A stretch of DNA of 64,000 bases from Roseburia sp. 499 (GCF_001940225.2 NZ_CP135164.1:1116001-1180000); one strand, 5' to 3'; shown: positions 43,749-52,026, counted from the stretch's first letter. The notes: generated by a model not told the origin, from the letters alone. A program made the numbers and translations.

Positions 43749-44294
43749 ATGAATATAAAAACAAAAAGACTTATGATTCGTGATTTAGAGCGAAAAGACG
43801 AGGAACAGTTATTTAAAATTGTATGGCAGAAGAATGTAGTACGTTTTATGAAAGACTGGTCTGAAAATAGTCCATCACCGGAATCTTTTGATGGATATAT
43901 TGATTGGCATCAGACGCAGAAAGATTCCACTGACGTATATGAAACTAAGAGATATGCCATTGCACTTCCGGATAGCGACTTGTTAATTGGCTGTGTTGGA
44001 ATGGGATTGGAAGACACGGTGAATGAGGTGGAAATGGCATACTTTATAGATGAAGAATATCAGGGGAATGGGTATGCAACAGAGGCGCTACTTGCCTTGT
44101 TTGACTGGTGTATGTCCGTGTCAGAGTTACCATATATGATTTTGACAATAGACTGTGCTAATACTGCATCATGTAGGGTGGCAGAAAAGGCAGGATTTGA
44201 ATTGTTTGAAAAGAGAACACCAATTGGGCATAAGCAGCCGAATATGGAAAGTGAAAGTTACTATTATTATCGAAAATATCGAGAAACACATTAA
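43749..44294 (+). CDS. GNAT family N-acetyltransferase (RimJ/RimL type)
   Basis: A 181-residue protein from the ATG at 43749 (AGGAG upstream; GTG at 43740 in frame). INIKTKRLMIRDLE-like start, VEMAYFIDEEYQGNGYATEA as acetyl-CoA site and NTASCRVAEKAGFE in the last third. Substrate not predictable. It is followed 12 bases later by the second mini-ORF leader. Confidence 0.85.
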   Translation: MNIKTKRLMIRDLERKDEEQLFKIVWQKNVVRFMKDWSENSPSPESFDGYIDWHQTQKDSTDVYETKRYAIALPDSDLLIGCVGMGLEDTVNEVEMAYFIDEEYQGNGYATEALLALFDWCMSVSELPYMILTIDCANTASCRVAEKAGFELFEKRTPIGHKQPNMESESYYYYRKYRETH

Positions 44295-44373
44295 GGAGGA
44301 AGCGTTATGGGTACACCTTATTATTTTGCATAGCGAAGGCTGTTGCAAATAAAAAAGTATAAGTAACAGCCTT
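44294..44373 (+). promoter_or_regulatory. Mini-ORF/hairpin leader before the DUF1062 gene
   Basis: AAGGAGGA serves an 8-codon frame at 44307-44333, whose stop lies 2 bases before the hairpin AAGGCTGTT (44336-44344) / AACAGCCTT (44365-44373). The layout and the sequence around the stop are shared with the leader at 43247-43325. Confidence 0.5.
44307..44333 (+). CDS. Possible 8-residue leader peptide (MGTPYYFA)
   Basis: GGAGG about 8 bases upstream, eight codons, stop inside TGCATAGCGAAGGCTG. Compare the first leader. Coding status rests on the ribosome site and the repeated arrangement. Confidence 0.35.
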   Translation: MGTPYYFA

Positions 44374-44406
44374 TGCAACTTCTAAAAACGAAAAAGGAGA
44401 TGCAAA

Positions 44407-44979
44407 ATGAGCTGTTTAAGAAAAAGTGAATATAGAATAGAGCCAACAGAGTCTTATCGGATTCTCCGGAATTGTTCCGGATGTGGCGAGAAACGAAGTT
44501 ATGTAAACACCGGAAATTTTCGAGTGAATGCCAATGGAAGGCGAATTGACGTATGGTTGATTTATCAATGTGAAAAATGTAAGCATACATACAATCTTAC
44601 TATCATGGAACGTGTGAGACCGGAGGAAATTCCGGAGGAAACGTATAAAAAATTTCTGGCAAATGACAAGGAACTTGCCTTTCAATATGGATTAGATCAT
44701 ATGCTGATGAATCGAAACAGGGCAGAAATTGAAAGAGACAAGATTACATATCATATTTGTAGAGAAGAAGATTGCGGTGACGAAATAGAGTCTTTATCAG
44801 GAGAGTGTGTTGTAGTTTCAAATCCTTATGAAGTAAAAGTACGGGCAGATAAATTACTTGCAGAGATTTTTGAGGTGTCAAGAAGTAAAGTACGTCAGAT
44901 GGAAAAGGAAGGGGAAGTAAGTCAATTGCCGAAGTATGTTGGAAAAGAAATGGAAGTACAGTGTCAAAAAATAAATTGA
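44407..44979 (+). CDS. DUF1062 family protein
   Basis: 190 residues. The N-terminal domain has two CxxC-type pairs (NCSGCGEKRSY and QCEKCKHTYNL) fitting a zinc ribbon, then a helical region ending SRSKVRQMEKEGEV that looks like a small nucleic-acid-binding S4-like helix pair. This layout matches DUF1062. Function unknown; an RNA-related role is plausible from the fold hints. AAGGAG is 7 bases upstream. The last six codons and the stop lie inside the 44-bp direct repeat of the neighbouring IS and overlap a perfect promoter. Confidence 0.8.
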   Translation: MSCLRKSEYRIEPTESYRILRNCSGCGEKRSYVNTGNFRVNANGRRIDVWLIYQCEKCKHTYNLTIMERVRPEEIPEETYKKFLANDKELAFQYGLDHMLMNRNRAEIERDKITYHICREEDCGDEIESLSGECVVVSNPYEVKVRADKLLAEIFEVSRSKVRQMEKEGEVSQLPKYVGKEMEVQCQKIN

Positions 44980-45004
44980 CATAATTATCTTGTGGATATA
45001 TAAT
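44961..45004. repeat. 44-bp direct repeat flanking the IS1634-type element, left copy
   Basis: Identical to 47003-47046 over 44 bases and no further on either side. It directly abuts the IS left end and contains a promoter, TTGACA (44976-44981), 17 bases, TATAAT (44999-45004), that overlaps the DUF1062 stop codon. Confidence 0.92.
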
Positions 45005-45033
45005 CCCATCTTTGACACTTGGAAAAGAATAAG

Positions 45034-45078
45034 ACAGTCACAACCCTACTATTTTCAAGGGTTGCGGCTGTTTTTTTG
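45034..45078 (+). terminator. Intrinsic terminator inside the IS left end
   Basis: ACAGTCACAACCCT / AGGGTTGCGGCTGT (14 bp; one wobble, one mismatch), followed by seven Ts on the + strand. It would stop transcripts entering from the left promoter copy and protect the transposase from antisense transcription. Confidence 0.8.
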
Positions 45079-45110
45079 TTCGTAGCGATATGTGCTATTT
45101 TTTGATTATG

Positions 45111-46847
45111 CTATTTAATCTGTTTTGTTTGTTTTATGATGGTTCGCATGAAAGCTTTTGAGAGGAATTCAAAGTCTGTCCTAAATCCGAATGCATTGTG
45201 TAAAGCATCGGTAAGTTTTGTGCGTTTATACGATGGTATATATCCACCGTCTTTTGACAACAGTGTCACATTCATATTTCTTAAGGTTTCCAATATCTGG
45301 CTGCAGGTGAAGTCTGATTCAAGTTTTTTCTCAAGCAGACGATAGAGAAGCAGGCTGATATAACATGTCATAAAATGAGCCTTGATACGGTCATCTCTTC
45401 TAACGTACACAGGCCGTGCTTCGAATTCCGTCTTCATAATACGGAAGTTTTCTTCAATCTCCCAGCGTTGTTTGTTGATCTTTATAATCTCATTGATATC
45501 TCCTTCAAGATTTGTGATAACAGCATAGAAGCCATCATATAGCTCTTCTTTTCGAATCAAATCTTCATCAAGCCCATAGACCTGATTTTCAGCAATCTCG
45601 CCATCAGTAGTGACTAATGTCTTTTTGACAAAGCGCATAGGGTCGTTTTGATTTTTTCCTTTTCGCTTTGAACCCGGAGAGGCAATAAGCTTTTCGGCAC
45701 GTTCAATCTGACGGGCACGTACTTTTCTCTGATATGCCTTATATTTAGGAGAGTAGGTGACAATGAGGGTCTCATCCATGTCTCCTGTAACAACGGGAAC
45801 TTCCTTGTAATAGATAGAGTTGAAGACCTCTTCGTCTGTTTCATCCAAAGTGCGAAGATCAACAAATGAAGTTGTTCCTGTTTTTCGGAACTGTGTTGGA
45901 TTCATGGCAATATCACGATCCTCTTTTTTCATTTTTTTCAAAGAGTGTGTGATGATGTATGAACGATTTCCAATGCTGTTAAAACGTCGGTTGTCTGCAC
46001 TGCCGAGACCCGCATCGGAACAAAAGATAAAATCGCTGCAGTTAAAATCCTGAAGAATCTTTTTCTCTAATGGTTTTAATGTTGTCTGCTCATTCTGATT
46101 TCCAGGAAAAATGTCAAAGGCTAAAGGAATGCCATCTGCATCCATAAACAAGCCCATAGTAACAATCGGGTTTGGACGGTTTTCTTTGCTTTTTCCATAC
46201 TTTTTGATGCTGTCTTCTTCTTCAATTTCAAAGTAGTAATTCGTGCAGTCATAATAGAGGATACGTTGATTTCTTGGATGTATGAAGTTAGAGTTCTTGT
46301 AGAGCTCTTCTTGTATGAAATCGGATTCCTGTGCAATAACAGAGAGTGCGCGATACAGATTTTGAAGAGAATATTTTGGTGGTTCCAGGAGAGATTGGCA
46401 GTAAGAATAGCTGCTCAGTTTACTGGATGGGGAAAGAATTCTGGCATAAATCAAATCTGTAAGGATGGCATGAAAATCATAGTTGAATTTATGGCGGGTA
46501 CGAATGTTTCTGCAGATGTTATCCAGTCTTAATTCGCTACAGAGCTGCTGTAAAAACAGATATCCGACATTAAAAAATCTATCTTCCTCCAATGGAATGC
46601 GTGAAAGAGGTGAAAAAGAAACGGACACTTTCTCTTTTCTCTGATTAAAAAGATTTGTTTCTTTTTCGGCTTCCTTTTTAGCCCATGCCATCATTTCTTT
46701 TTCGTCTCCAGAAAACTGTTCTAAAAGATCGTTGTATTTTCCGAGTTTCTTATAGATGCGGGAAGAAGTCTTTCCATTATCTTTGCGGTAAGATTGTTTG
46801 ATATAAACATCTTTGTTATTTTTGCTGCCAGTAATACATATATACAT
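45111..46847 (-). CDS. IS1634 family transposase
   Basis: 578 residues. An N-terminal IS1634-type region (KQSYRKDNGKTSSRIYKKLG), DDE core residues in YYDCTNYYFE and FIFCSDAGLGS, and a C-terminal KQRWEIEENFRIMK block corresponding to the Y-R-E-K motif. Full length and undisturbed, so probably active. GGAGG precedes the start at 46847. It moves the element at 45005-47002. Confidence 0.92.
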   Translation of the reverse strand: MYICITGSKNNKDVYIKQSYRKDNGKTSSRIYKKLGKYNDLLEQFSGDEKEMMAWAKKEAEKETNLFNQRKEKVSVSFSPLSRIPLEEDRFFNVGYLFLQQLCSELRLDNICRNIRTRHKFNYDFHAILTDLIYARILSPSSKLSSYSYCQSLLEPPKYSLQNLYRALSVIAQESDFIQEELYKNSNFIHPRNQRILYYDCTNYYFEIEEEDSIKKYGKSKENRPNPIVTMGLFMDADGIPLAFDIFPGNQNEQTTLKPLEKKILQDFNCSDFIFCSDAGLGSADNRRFNSIGNRSYIITHSLKKMKKEDRDIAMNPTQFRKTGTTSFVDLRTLDETDEEVFNSIYYKEVPVVTGDMDETLIVTYSPKYKAYQRKVRARQIERAEKLIASPGSKRKGKNQNDPMRFVKKTLVTTDGEIAENQVYGLDEDLIRKEELYDGFYAVITNLEGDINEIIKINKQRWEIEENFRIMKTEFEARPVYVRRDDRIKAHFMTCYISLLLYRLLEKKLESDFTCSQILETLRNMNVTLLSKDGGYIPSYKRTKLTDALHNAFGFRTDFEFLSKAFMRTIIKQTKQIK

Positions 46848-47002
46848 AAGAATTATCCTCCGATATGTCTTTTCTTATATTATACCACAAAGAGTACAAA
46901 AGAGCACGTATAAAATCATAAAATTTGACAAAAAAATAAGCCCAGAATGGCTTAAATAAAGGATTTGTATTAAAATGTAAAAAAATCAAGTGTCAAAGAC
47001 CC

Positions 47003-47046
47003 GTGTCAAAAAATAAATTGACATAATTATCTTGTGGATATATAAT
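47003..47046 (+). repeat. 44-bp direct repeat, right copy, carrying the promoter of the fluoride leader
   Basis: Exact copy of 44961-45004. The contained promoter is TTGACA (47018-47023), a 17-base spacer and TATAAT (47041-47046), a perfect consensus match. Transcription should start near 47053, at the first bases of the fluoride riboswitch. Confidence 0.92.
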
Positions 47047-47054
47047 AGCATCAT

Positions 47055-47152
47055 TGTTGGGAATGAGGTTCTCCCTTAGTGATAACACTAAAACCGCTTA
47101 TTAAGCTGATGACTTCTGCGAATTATTACGCAGAAATTATCGGCTTTTTTTC
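47055..47152 (+). promoter_or_regulatory. Fluoride riboswitch (crcB motif) with terminator platform
   Basis: Aptamer at about 47055-47120: GGGAATGAGGTTCTCCC, then AAAACCGC and AAGCTGATGACTTCTGC, the conserved fluoride-riboswitch blocks. The last block also forms the 5' arm of a 17-bp stem with one mismatch (47103-47119 with 47128-47144), loop AATTATTA, followed by TTTTTTT. Fluoride binding should hold the aptamer together and block the terminator, turning the gene on. Confidence 0.92.
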
Positions 47153-47177
47153 ATATAATTAACAGGAGGAATTTATT

Positions 47178-48368
47178 ATGTTATTAAGTATTTCATTAAT
47201 TTTGCTTGTAGGTATGTTGGCAGGATGGCTTTGTACGAAACTGAAACTTCCAAGTTTACTAGGAATGATAGTTACAGGTATTCTTTTGGGACCGTATATG
47301 ATGAATTGTATTGATAGTTCTATATTGAATATCTCATCCGAATTAAGAAAAATTGCATTGGTAATTATACTGATAAGAGCTGGGCTTACTTTGAATATCG
47401 ATGATCTTAAAAAGGTTGGAAGGTCTGCTATTATGATGTGTTTTGTTCCGGCAGTCTTTGAAATATTGGGTATGGTTATACTTGCACCTAGGCTATTAGG
47501 AATTTCTCTTCTTGAAGCGGCGATTATGGGAACAGTAATAGCTGCGGTATCTCCGGCAGTAATTGTTCCTAAGATGATTAAAATTATAGACGAAGGGTAC
47601 GGAGTAGAAAAGGGGATTCCGCAGTTGATTCTGGCAGGGGCATCAGGAGATGATGTGTTTGTTGTTGTATTATTTACAGCATTTACAGGACTTGCGCAAG
47701 GAGACAACATTTCTGCTATGAGCTTTGTAAATATTCCAATATCCATTTTATTAGGAATCGTGGTTGGAATCATAGTAGGATTTGTATTGGCGAAATTTTT
47801 TGAAAAGGTACATATTAGAGATACGGCAAAAGTTCTTATTATTCTTAGTATATCATTTATTTTGGTTACTATAGAAGCTTGTATAAATTTTGCAATCACA
47901 TTTTCTGCACTGATAGCAATTATGTTTATTGGGATAGCCATGCAAAAACATAGAAATATTGTGGCACAGCGTTTGTCTTTGAAATTTAATAAATTGTGGG
48001 TAGGGGCAGAGATACTCTTGTTTGTGCTGGTAGGTGCTACCGTAAATCTTAATTATGTAGCGGTAGCAGGAATGTCAGCTGTTATTTTAATATTTGGAGT
48101 CTTAGTCTTTAGAATGATTGGGGTTTTTATATGTTTGTTAGGAACAAAATTGAACCGGTCAGAAAAAATATTTTGTATGTTGAGTTATACCCCAAAAGCC
48201 ACTGTGCAGGCGGCGATAGGAGGTGTGCCACTTGCAATGGGACTAAGCTGTGGAAACATAGTCCTTGCAGTAGCAGTTCTGGCTATTTTGATTACAGCGC
48301 CACTTGGTGCATTTTTCATTGATTTAACTTATAAAAAATTGCTAGTATGTGTTGATAAGAGCAAGTAA
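47178..48368 (+). CDS. Cation/proton antiporter (CPA1 type), fluoride-riboswitch controlled
   Basis: 396 residues with about twelve membrane helices. CPA family features: LCTKLKLPSLLGMIVTGILLGPYM start, SPAVIVPKMIKI, GASGDDVFVVVLF with the double-Asp of the ion site, and TPKATVQAAIGGVPLAMG. GGAGG is 9 bases upstream. Antiporters of this type are among the known genes under fluoride riboswitches. It probably helps the cell survive fluoride; whether it exports F- itself or restores pH or cations is open. Confidence 0.9.
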   Translation: MLLSISLILLVGMLAGWLCTKLKLPSLLGMIVTGILLGPYMMNCIDSSILNISSELRKIALVIILIRAGLTLNIDDLKKVGRSAIMMCFVPAVFEILGMVILAPRLLGISLLEAAIMGTVIAAVSPAVIVPKMIKIIDEGYGVEKGIPQLILAGASGDDVFVVVLFTAFTGLAQGDNISAMSFVNIPISILLGIVVGIIVGFVLAKFFEKVHIRDTAKVLIILSISFILVTIEACINFAITFSALIAIMFIGIAMQKHRNIVAQRLSLKFNKLWVGAEILLFVLVGATVNLNYVAVAGMSAVILIFGVLVFRMIGVFICLLGTKLNRSEKIFCMLSYTPKATVQAAIGGVPLAMGLSCGNIVLAVAVLAILITAPLGAFFIDLTYKKLLVCVDKSK

Positions 48369-48397
48369 TAGTTGTATTATATTTTTTTTTAGTTTAT

Positions 48398-48432
48398 AAT
48401 GTCCATATCCCCCGGTGGGGGATATGGACATT
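48398..48432. repeat. Perfect 16-bp hairpin between two transporter genes
   Basis: AATGTCCATATCCCCC and its exact complement with a 3-base GGT loop. A T-rich run precedes it and only a weak one follows, so it is a poor terminator. It lies 30 bases after the antiporter stop and may protect or terminate that mRNA, or serve as an operator. Confidence 0.7.
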
Positions 48433-48461
48433 ATGTTTTATACTATGAAGGAGATAAAAGA

Positions 48462-49358
48462 GTGGAAGAAATCGTAACGAAAAAGAAACAAAAACAAGCA
48501 GTGTTTTTTGCAATTTTAGCGGCGGCGTTGTATGCTATTAATGCTCCAATTTCGAAGCTTTTGTTGAATAATGTGTCTTCTGCCATGATGGCAGCATTTC
48601 TATATCTCGGAGCAGGAATCGGGGTATTTATCGTTCAAATTGTACAAAAAAAGAGAAATAAAGAGAAAAGCGAAAAGTCTTTGACTAGAAAAGAACTGCC
48701 CTATACGATTGGAATGGTGGTATTAGATATTGCAGCACCCTTATTTCTCATGGCAGGGCTTACAATGACTACCTCCGCCAATGCTTCGTTACTTAATAAT
48801 TTTGAAATTGTAGCAACGTCTGTGATTGCTTTGATAATCTTTCATGAGAAGGTATCCAAACGGTTGTGGATTGCCATTGGGCTAGTGACTTTGGCGAGTT
48901 TGATTTTGTCTTTTGAGGATGTTAGTAGTCTGTCTTTTTCTATGGGCTCTGTTCTGGTATTATTAGCATGTATTTGCTGGGGATTTGAAAATAACTGCAC
49001 TAGAATGTTGTCGCAGAAAAATCCGATTGAGATAGTGATTATTAAGGGATTTTGTTCTGGGACAGGTTCATTGGTAATTGCATTGATAGTTGGGGAAAAG
49101 TTCCCGGATTGGATTTATATTGCAGGAGTACTTGTGCTCGGATTTTTTGCATATGGCTTAAGTATCTTTTTCTATATTTATGCACAAAGATATTTAGGAG
49201 CAGCAAAAACCAGTGCTTACTATGCGGTTTCACCTTTTATAGGTGTAGCTGTTTCCTTTGTGATGTTTAGAGAAGCACCTACGGTATGGTTCGTAGTGGC
49301 ATTAGTGATTATGGTGGGTGGTACTTATTTTGCTTCTACGGATGATTGTACTTTATAG
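48462..49358 (+). CDS. EamA/DMT superfamily transporter
   Basis: 298 residues from GTG at 48462, with AAGGAG about 9 bases upstream; the longer frame from 48399 would run through the hairpin. Ten membrane helices in two EamA repeats (AAALYAINAPISKLLLNNV; LACICWGFENNCTRMLS). It exports a small metabolite such as an amino acid or purine; substrate unknown. Confidence 0.85.
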   Translation: MEEIVTKKKQKQAVFFAILAAALYAINAPISKLLLNNVSSAMMAAFLYLGAGIGVFIVQIVQKKRNKEKSEKSLTRKELPYTIGMVVLDIAAPLFLMAGLTMTTSANASLLNNFEIVATSVIALIIFHEKVSKRLWIAIGLVTLASLILSFEDVSSLSFSMGSVLVLLACICWGFENNCTRMLSQKNPIEIVIIKGFCSGTGSLVIALIVGEKFPDWIYIAGVLVLGFFAYGLSIFFYIYAQRYLGAAKTSAYYAVSPFIGVAVSFVMFREAPTVWFVVALVIMVGGTYFASTDDCTL

Positions 49359-49366
49359 GTTTGTTC

Positions 49367-49395
49367 TTGCAATTTAGTGTTGGTCTGTTTATAAT
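49367..49395 (+). promoter_or_regulatory. Promoter of the decayed nuclease/transposase gene
   Basis: TTGCAA (49367-49372), a 17-base spacer, TATAAT (49390-49395). Confidence 0.55.
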
Positions 49396-49442
49396 AAAAT
49401 CAAGATAGTTTCTTCTGGACTGTTGGTCAGTTTGGAGGGAAT

Positions 49443-49978
49443 ATGAAGAAAGCATTTCAGGAGTTAGACTTAAGTAATTCATTTTTATTTCAGCAGCATT
49501 AGAAGATGAAGAGACTTGCCAGCTGGTATTGGAAATTATTTTAGGGGGTAAAATACCAAAGGTAAAAGTACATGCAGAGCATAGTATTCTTGTAAATTCT
49601 GAATTTAAAAGCGTTCGGCTAGATATTTATGCCAGTGATGAAATGCAGGTGAATTACAATTTAGAAGCTCAGAATGAAAACGAAGGAAATCTGGCAAAAC
49701 GGAGTCGTTTTTATCAAGCGGAAATGGATGTTTCATCGTTAAAACCAGGGGAAGATTACCATAATTTAAAGCCAAGTTATGTAATTTTTATCTGTACGTT
49801 TGACCCTTTTGGACAAGAATTATATCGTTACACTTTCGAGGAACGATGTTTGGAACGGGATATTGCCCTTGGAGATGGAACAAAGAAAATTTTTTTGAGT
49901 ACCAAGGGGAAAAACGAGAATGAAGTACCAAAGGAACTAGTACATTCGAATCCATTATTCGTTTACATGGAAAAGTAA
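49443..49978 (+). pseudogene. Rpn/PD-(D/E)XK nuclease family gene, frameshifted
   Basis: From the ATG at 49443 the frame reads MKKAFQELDLSNSFLF and then stops at 49500. Skipping one base after TTTTTATTT restores AALEDEETCQLVLEIILGGK and a continuous match to the Rpn/PDDEXK-type family (VRLDIYASDE, NLEAQNENEGNLAKRSRFYQ, SYVIFICTFDPFG). A single T deletion in a T-rich run explains it. The core Asp and Glu-x-Gln are kept. These are recombination-promoting nucleases; this copy looks recently broken, or could be phase-variable at the homopolymer. Confidence 0.7.
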
Positions 49979-50232
49979 TGGAGTTAAAGAAGTGGCGGAA
50001 ACTGGAGGCGAGATATATGACAGTGGAAGAATGGGCGAATATCAGAGCAAACAAGGAAAGAAGAGAGAGAAGAGCAGAAGATATCCTTGTGATATTGTCT
50101 GAGTTGGGACATATTCCGGTAGAGGTAGAGACAAGAATCTTTTCTGAAGAAGATGAAGAAATCTTGAAAAAATGGCTAAAGCTTGCTGCTAAAGCAGAGA
50201 GTATTGAGCAGTTTCAAAGAGAAATTATGTAA
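49978..50232 (+). CDS. Small helical protein, probable C-terminal piece of the Rpn-type gene
   Basis: 84 residues beginning at the last base of the preceding stop region. It is helical and charged (RRERRAEDILVILSEL; DEEILKKWLKLAAKAESIEQF) and resembles the C-terminal tails of Rpn-like nucleases, so it may be the separated end of the pseudogene. No clear ribosome site. An independent small protein is less likely. Confidence 0.4.
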   Translation: MELKKWRKLEARYMTVEEWANIRANKERRERRAEDILVILSELGHIPVEVETRIFSEEDEEILKKWLKLAAKAESIEQFQREIM

Positions 50233-50440
50233 TTATTCTTTTATTTCAGTGTAAAAGTGTTTTAAAAAAGCAGAAAGTACAGTGAAATATCAATCGTGAA
50301 GTTTGGTTTTGAATGCATATAATAATTGATTTCGAAACTGAAACTTTCCTATCAGAATGCAAATCAAAGTTATCACATTTATAAGACTACAGGCAGAAGA
50401 ACTATCATAAAGTGAATCAAGGTAGAAATTTAATGTGCCC
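50233..50440. other. Non-coding stretch before the T-box promoter
   Basis: AT-rich, about 208 bases, with stop codons in all frames. I see no convincing gene, terminator or repeat in it. Confidence 0.5.
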
Positions 50441-50469
50441 TTGACAGAAAACTATCAATATATTATAGT
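50441..50469 (+). promoter_or_regulatory. Promoter of the tryptophan T-box leader
   Basis: TTGACA (50441-50446), a 17-base spacer, then TATAGT (50464-50469). Confidence 0.75.
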
Positions 50470-50475
50470 ATAAAA

Positions 50476-50690
50476 AGTGAAAACCAATGACTGAGAGTAG
50501 TAAGTATGAAGCGGATTTCAGAGAGTTGTCGTTTGGTGTGAGGCAATAATCCAATCATATGGAATGGACTCAGGAGGGCAGCCCGAATTATAGTAGGCGT
50601 TGACGGAATCCCTGCCGTTATCGGGGAGACATATGATAGTATGTACATGGTGGCATTTTACTCTTATCCTGTATGGATAGGAGTTTTTTT
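50476..50690 (+). promoter_or_regulatory. Tryptophan T-box riboswitch
   Basis: Stem I features are visible: GAGAGTAGTAAGTA, CAGAGAG, GGTGTGAGGC and a specifier loop GAATGGACTC with codon TGG at 50565-50567. The T-box bulge GGTGGCA lies at 50649-50655, somewhat diverged from consensus. The terminator ACTCTTATCC / GGATAGGAGT plus T run spans 50660-50690. Uncharged tRNA-Trp should pair with both sites and allow read-through to trpS. Confidence 0.85.
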
Positions 50691-50692
50691 AT

Positions 50693-50850
50693 ATTCTAGG
50701 GAAGACCTTGTTACATTAAAGTGTGAAAGAGAATAACTTTCCTAGAATATAAAAAGCGCTCCGCTAAGGATGCGCAGCTCGCGGAGAGGAATTTTGTCGT
50801 AAACGACACCGCTCGCGCGCGGCGAATTCCGCAAGCGGAATTCTTTTTTA
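50693..50850 (+). repeat. Structured terminator-ended repeat, copy B
   Basis: Same element as 29199-29355; 121 bases (50732-50852) are identical. Opens with ATTCTAGGGAAG...CTTTCCTAGAAT and ends in the hairpin GAATTCCG-CAAG-CGGAATTC with six Ts. It begins 3 bases after the T-box terminator and ends 38 bases before the trpS start, so the T-box transcript must pass a second terminator. Confidence 0.85.
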
Positions 50851-50887
50851 TACCATGGAAATATGGTTAAATATAGGAGGACAGAAA

Positions 50888-51973
50888 ATGAGCAAAATTA
50901 TATTGACCGGAGACAGACCTACCGGAAAACTTCATGTAGGACATTATGTGGGATCTTTGAAACGAAGAGTAGAGTTACAGAATTCAGGAGAATTTGATAA
51001 GATTTTTATTATGATAGCAGATGCACAGGCATTGACGGACAATGCAGATAATCCGGAAAAGGTGCGTCAGAACATTGTAGAGGTTGCATTAGACTATATG
51101 GCATGTGGCTTAGATCCGGCAAAATCTACTTTGTTCATCCAGTCCCAGATACCGGAGCTGTGTGAGTTATCTTTTTATTATATGAACTTAGTTACAGTGT
51201 CCAGACTTCAGAGAAATCCTACCGTTAAGTCTGAGATTCAGATGCGTAACTTTGAAGCAAGTATACCGGTTGGATTTTTTACATATCCAATCAGTCAGGC
51301 AGCCGATATTACTGCATTTAAGGCAACTACCGTTCCGGTAGGAGAAGACCAGATGCCAATGATAGAGCAGACAAAGGAAATTGTACACAAGTTCAATTCT
51401 GTATATGGAGATACTTTAGTTGAACCTAAGATTTTATTACCGGATAATGAAGCATGTCTGCGTCTTCCTGGTATTGATGGAAAGGCAAAGATGAGTAAGT
51501 CTCTTGGAAACTGTATTTATTTGTCCGAAGAAGCAGATGATATTAAGAAAAAGGTTATGAGTATGTATACTGATCCGAATCATCTTCGTGTGGAAGATCC
51601 GGGGTCCTTGGAAGGAAATACTGTATTCATTTATCTGGATGCATTTTGTAAGGATGAGCATTTCGAGCGTTATCTGCCGGAATATGAAAATTTAGATGAG
51701 TTAAAGGCTCACTATCAGCGAGGCGGTTTAGGTGACGTAAAGGTGAAGAAGTTCTTGAACAATGTATTGCAGGAAGAATTAGAACCAATTCGTAACCGAA
51801 GAAAAGAATTACAGAAGGATATTCCGTATGTATATGAAGTATTGAAAAAGGGAAGCGAAGAAGCAGAAAAAGTAGCAGCACAGACATTAGATGAAGTAAG
51901 AAGTGCCATGAAGATTAATTACTTCTCTGATGCTGAACTGATGAAAGAACAGTCAGAAAAATATATGGGATAA
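50888..51973 (+). CDS. trpS: Tryptophanyl-tRNA synthetase
   Basis: 361 residues from the ATG at 50888 (TAGGAGG 8 bases upstream; a longer frame begins at 50855). Class I synthetase signatures: [16 protein letters not shown] (HIGH-type) near residue 8 and KMSKS near 200. [11 protein letters not shown] contacts the Trp-AMP region. It charges tRNA-Trp. The TGG specifier of the upstream T-box confirms the identity independently. A terminator follows at 51980. Confidence 0.95.
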   Translation: MSKIILTGDRPTGKLHVGHYVGSLKRRVELQNSGEFDKIFIMIADAQALTDNADNPEKVRQNIVEVALDYMACGLDPAKSTLFIQSQIPELCELSFYYMNLVTVSRLQRNPTVKSEIQMRNFEASIPVGFFTYPISQAADITAFKATTVPVGEDQMPMIEQTKEIVHKFNSVYGDTLVEPKILLPDNEACLRLPGIDGKAKMSKSLGNCIYLSEEADDIKKKVMSMYTDPNHLRVEDPGSLEGNTVFIYLDAFCKDEHFERYLPEYENLDELKAHYQRGGLGDVKVKKFLNNVLQEELEPIRNRRKELQKDIPYVYEVLKKGSEEAEKVAAQTLDEVRSAMKINYFSDAELMKEQSEKYMG

Positions 51974-51979
51974 TAATAG

Positions 51980-52026
51980 AAAGCAGGAAGGTCAACGGAA
52001 AGTGATAGTTGGTTCTTCCTGCTTTT
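51980..52026 (+). terminator. Intrinsic terminator after trpS
   Basis: AAAGCAGGAAG (51980-51990) pairs with CTTCCTGCTTT (52015-52025), followed by T. The loop contains a minor inverted repeat. Confidence 0.8.

Larger units (their letters stand above)
45005..47002. mobile_element. IS1634-type insertion sequence, 1998 bp, intact
   Basis: Lies exactly between the two 44-bp direct repeats. Inner inverted repeats TCTTTGACACTTG (45009-45021) and its complement (46987-46999), with CCCA and CCC outside them. It carries one intact transposase on the minus strand. Long, variable target duplications are an established trait of IS1634 in Mycoplasma, which fits the 44-bp repeat here. Confidence 0.88.

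Noticed and set aside
44961..47046. 44-bp direct repeats considered as attachment sites of an integrated element
   Set aside because: The element carries only a DDE transposase with inverted-repeat ends and no integrase; long target duplication by an IS1634-type element explains it.
47159..47941. Minus-strand open frame of 260 codons opposite the antiporter gene
   Set aside because: It is the shadow of a well-conserved membrane protein with a riboswitch leader; its translation is a low-complexity Ile/Thr/Asn-rich string with no family pattern.
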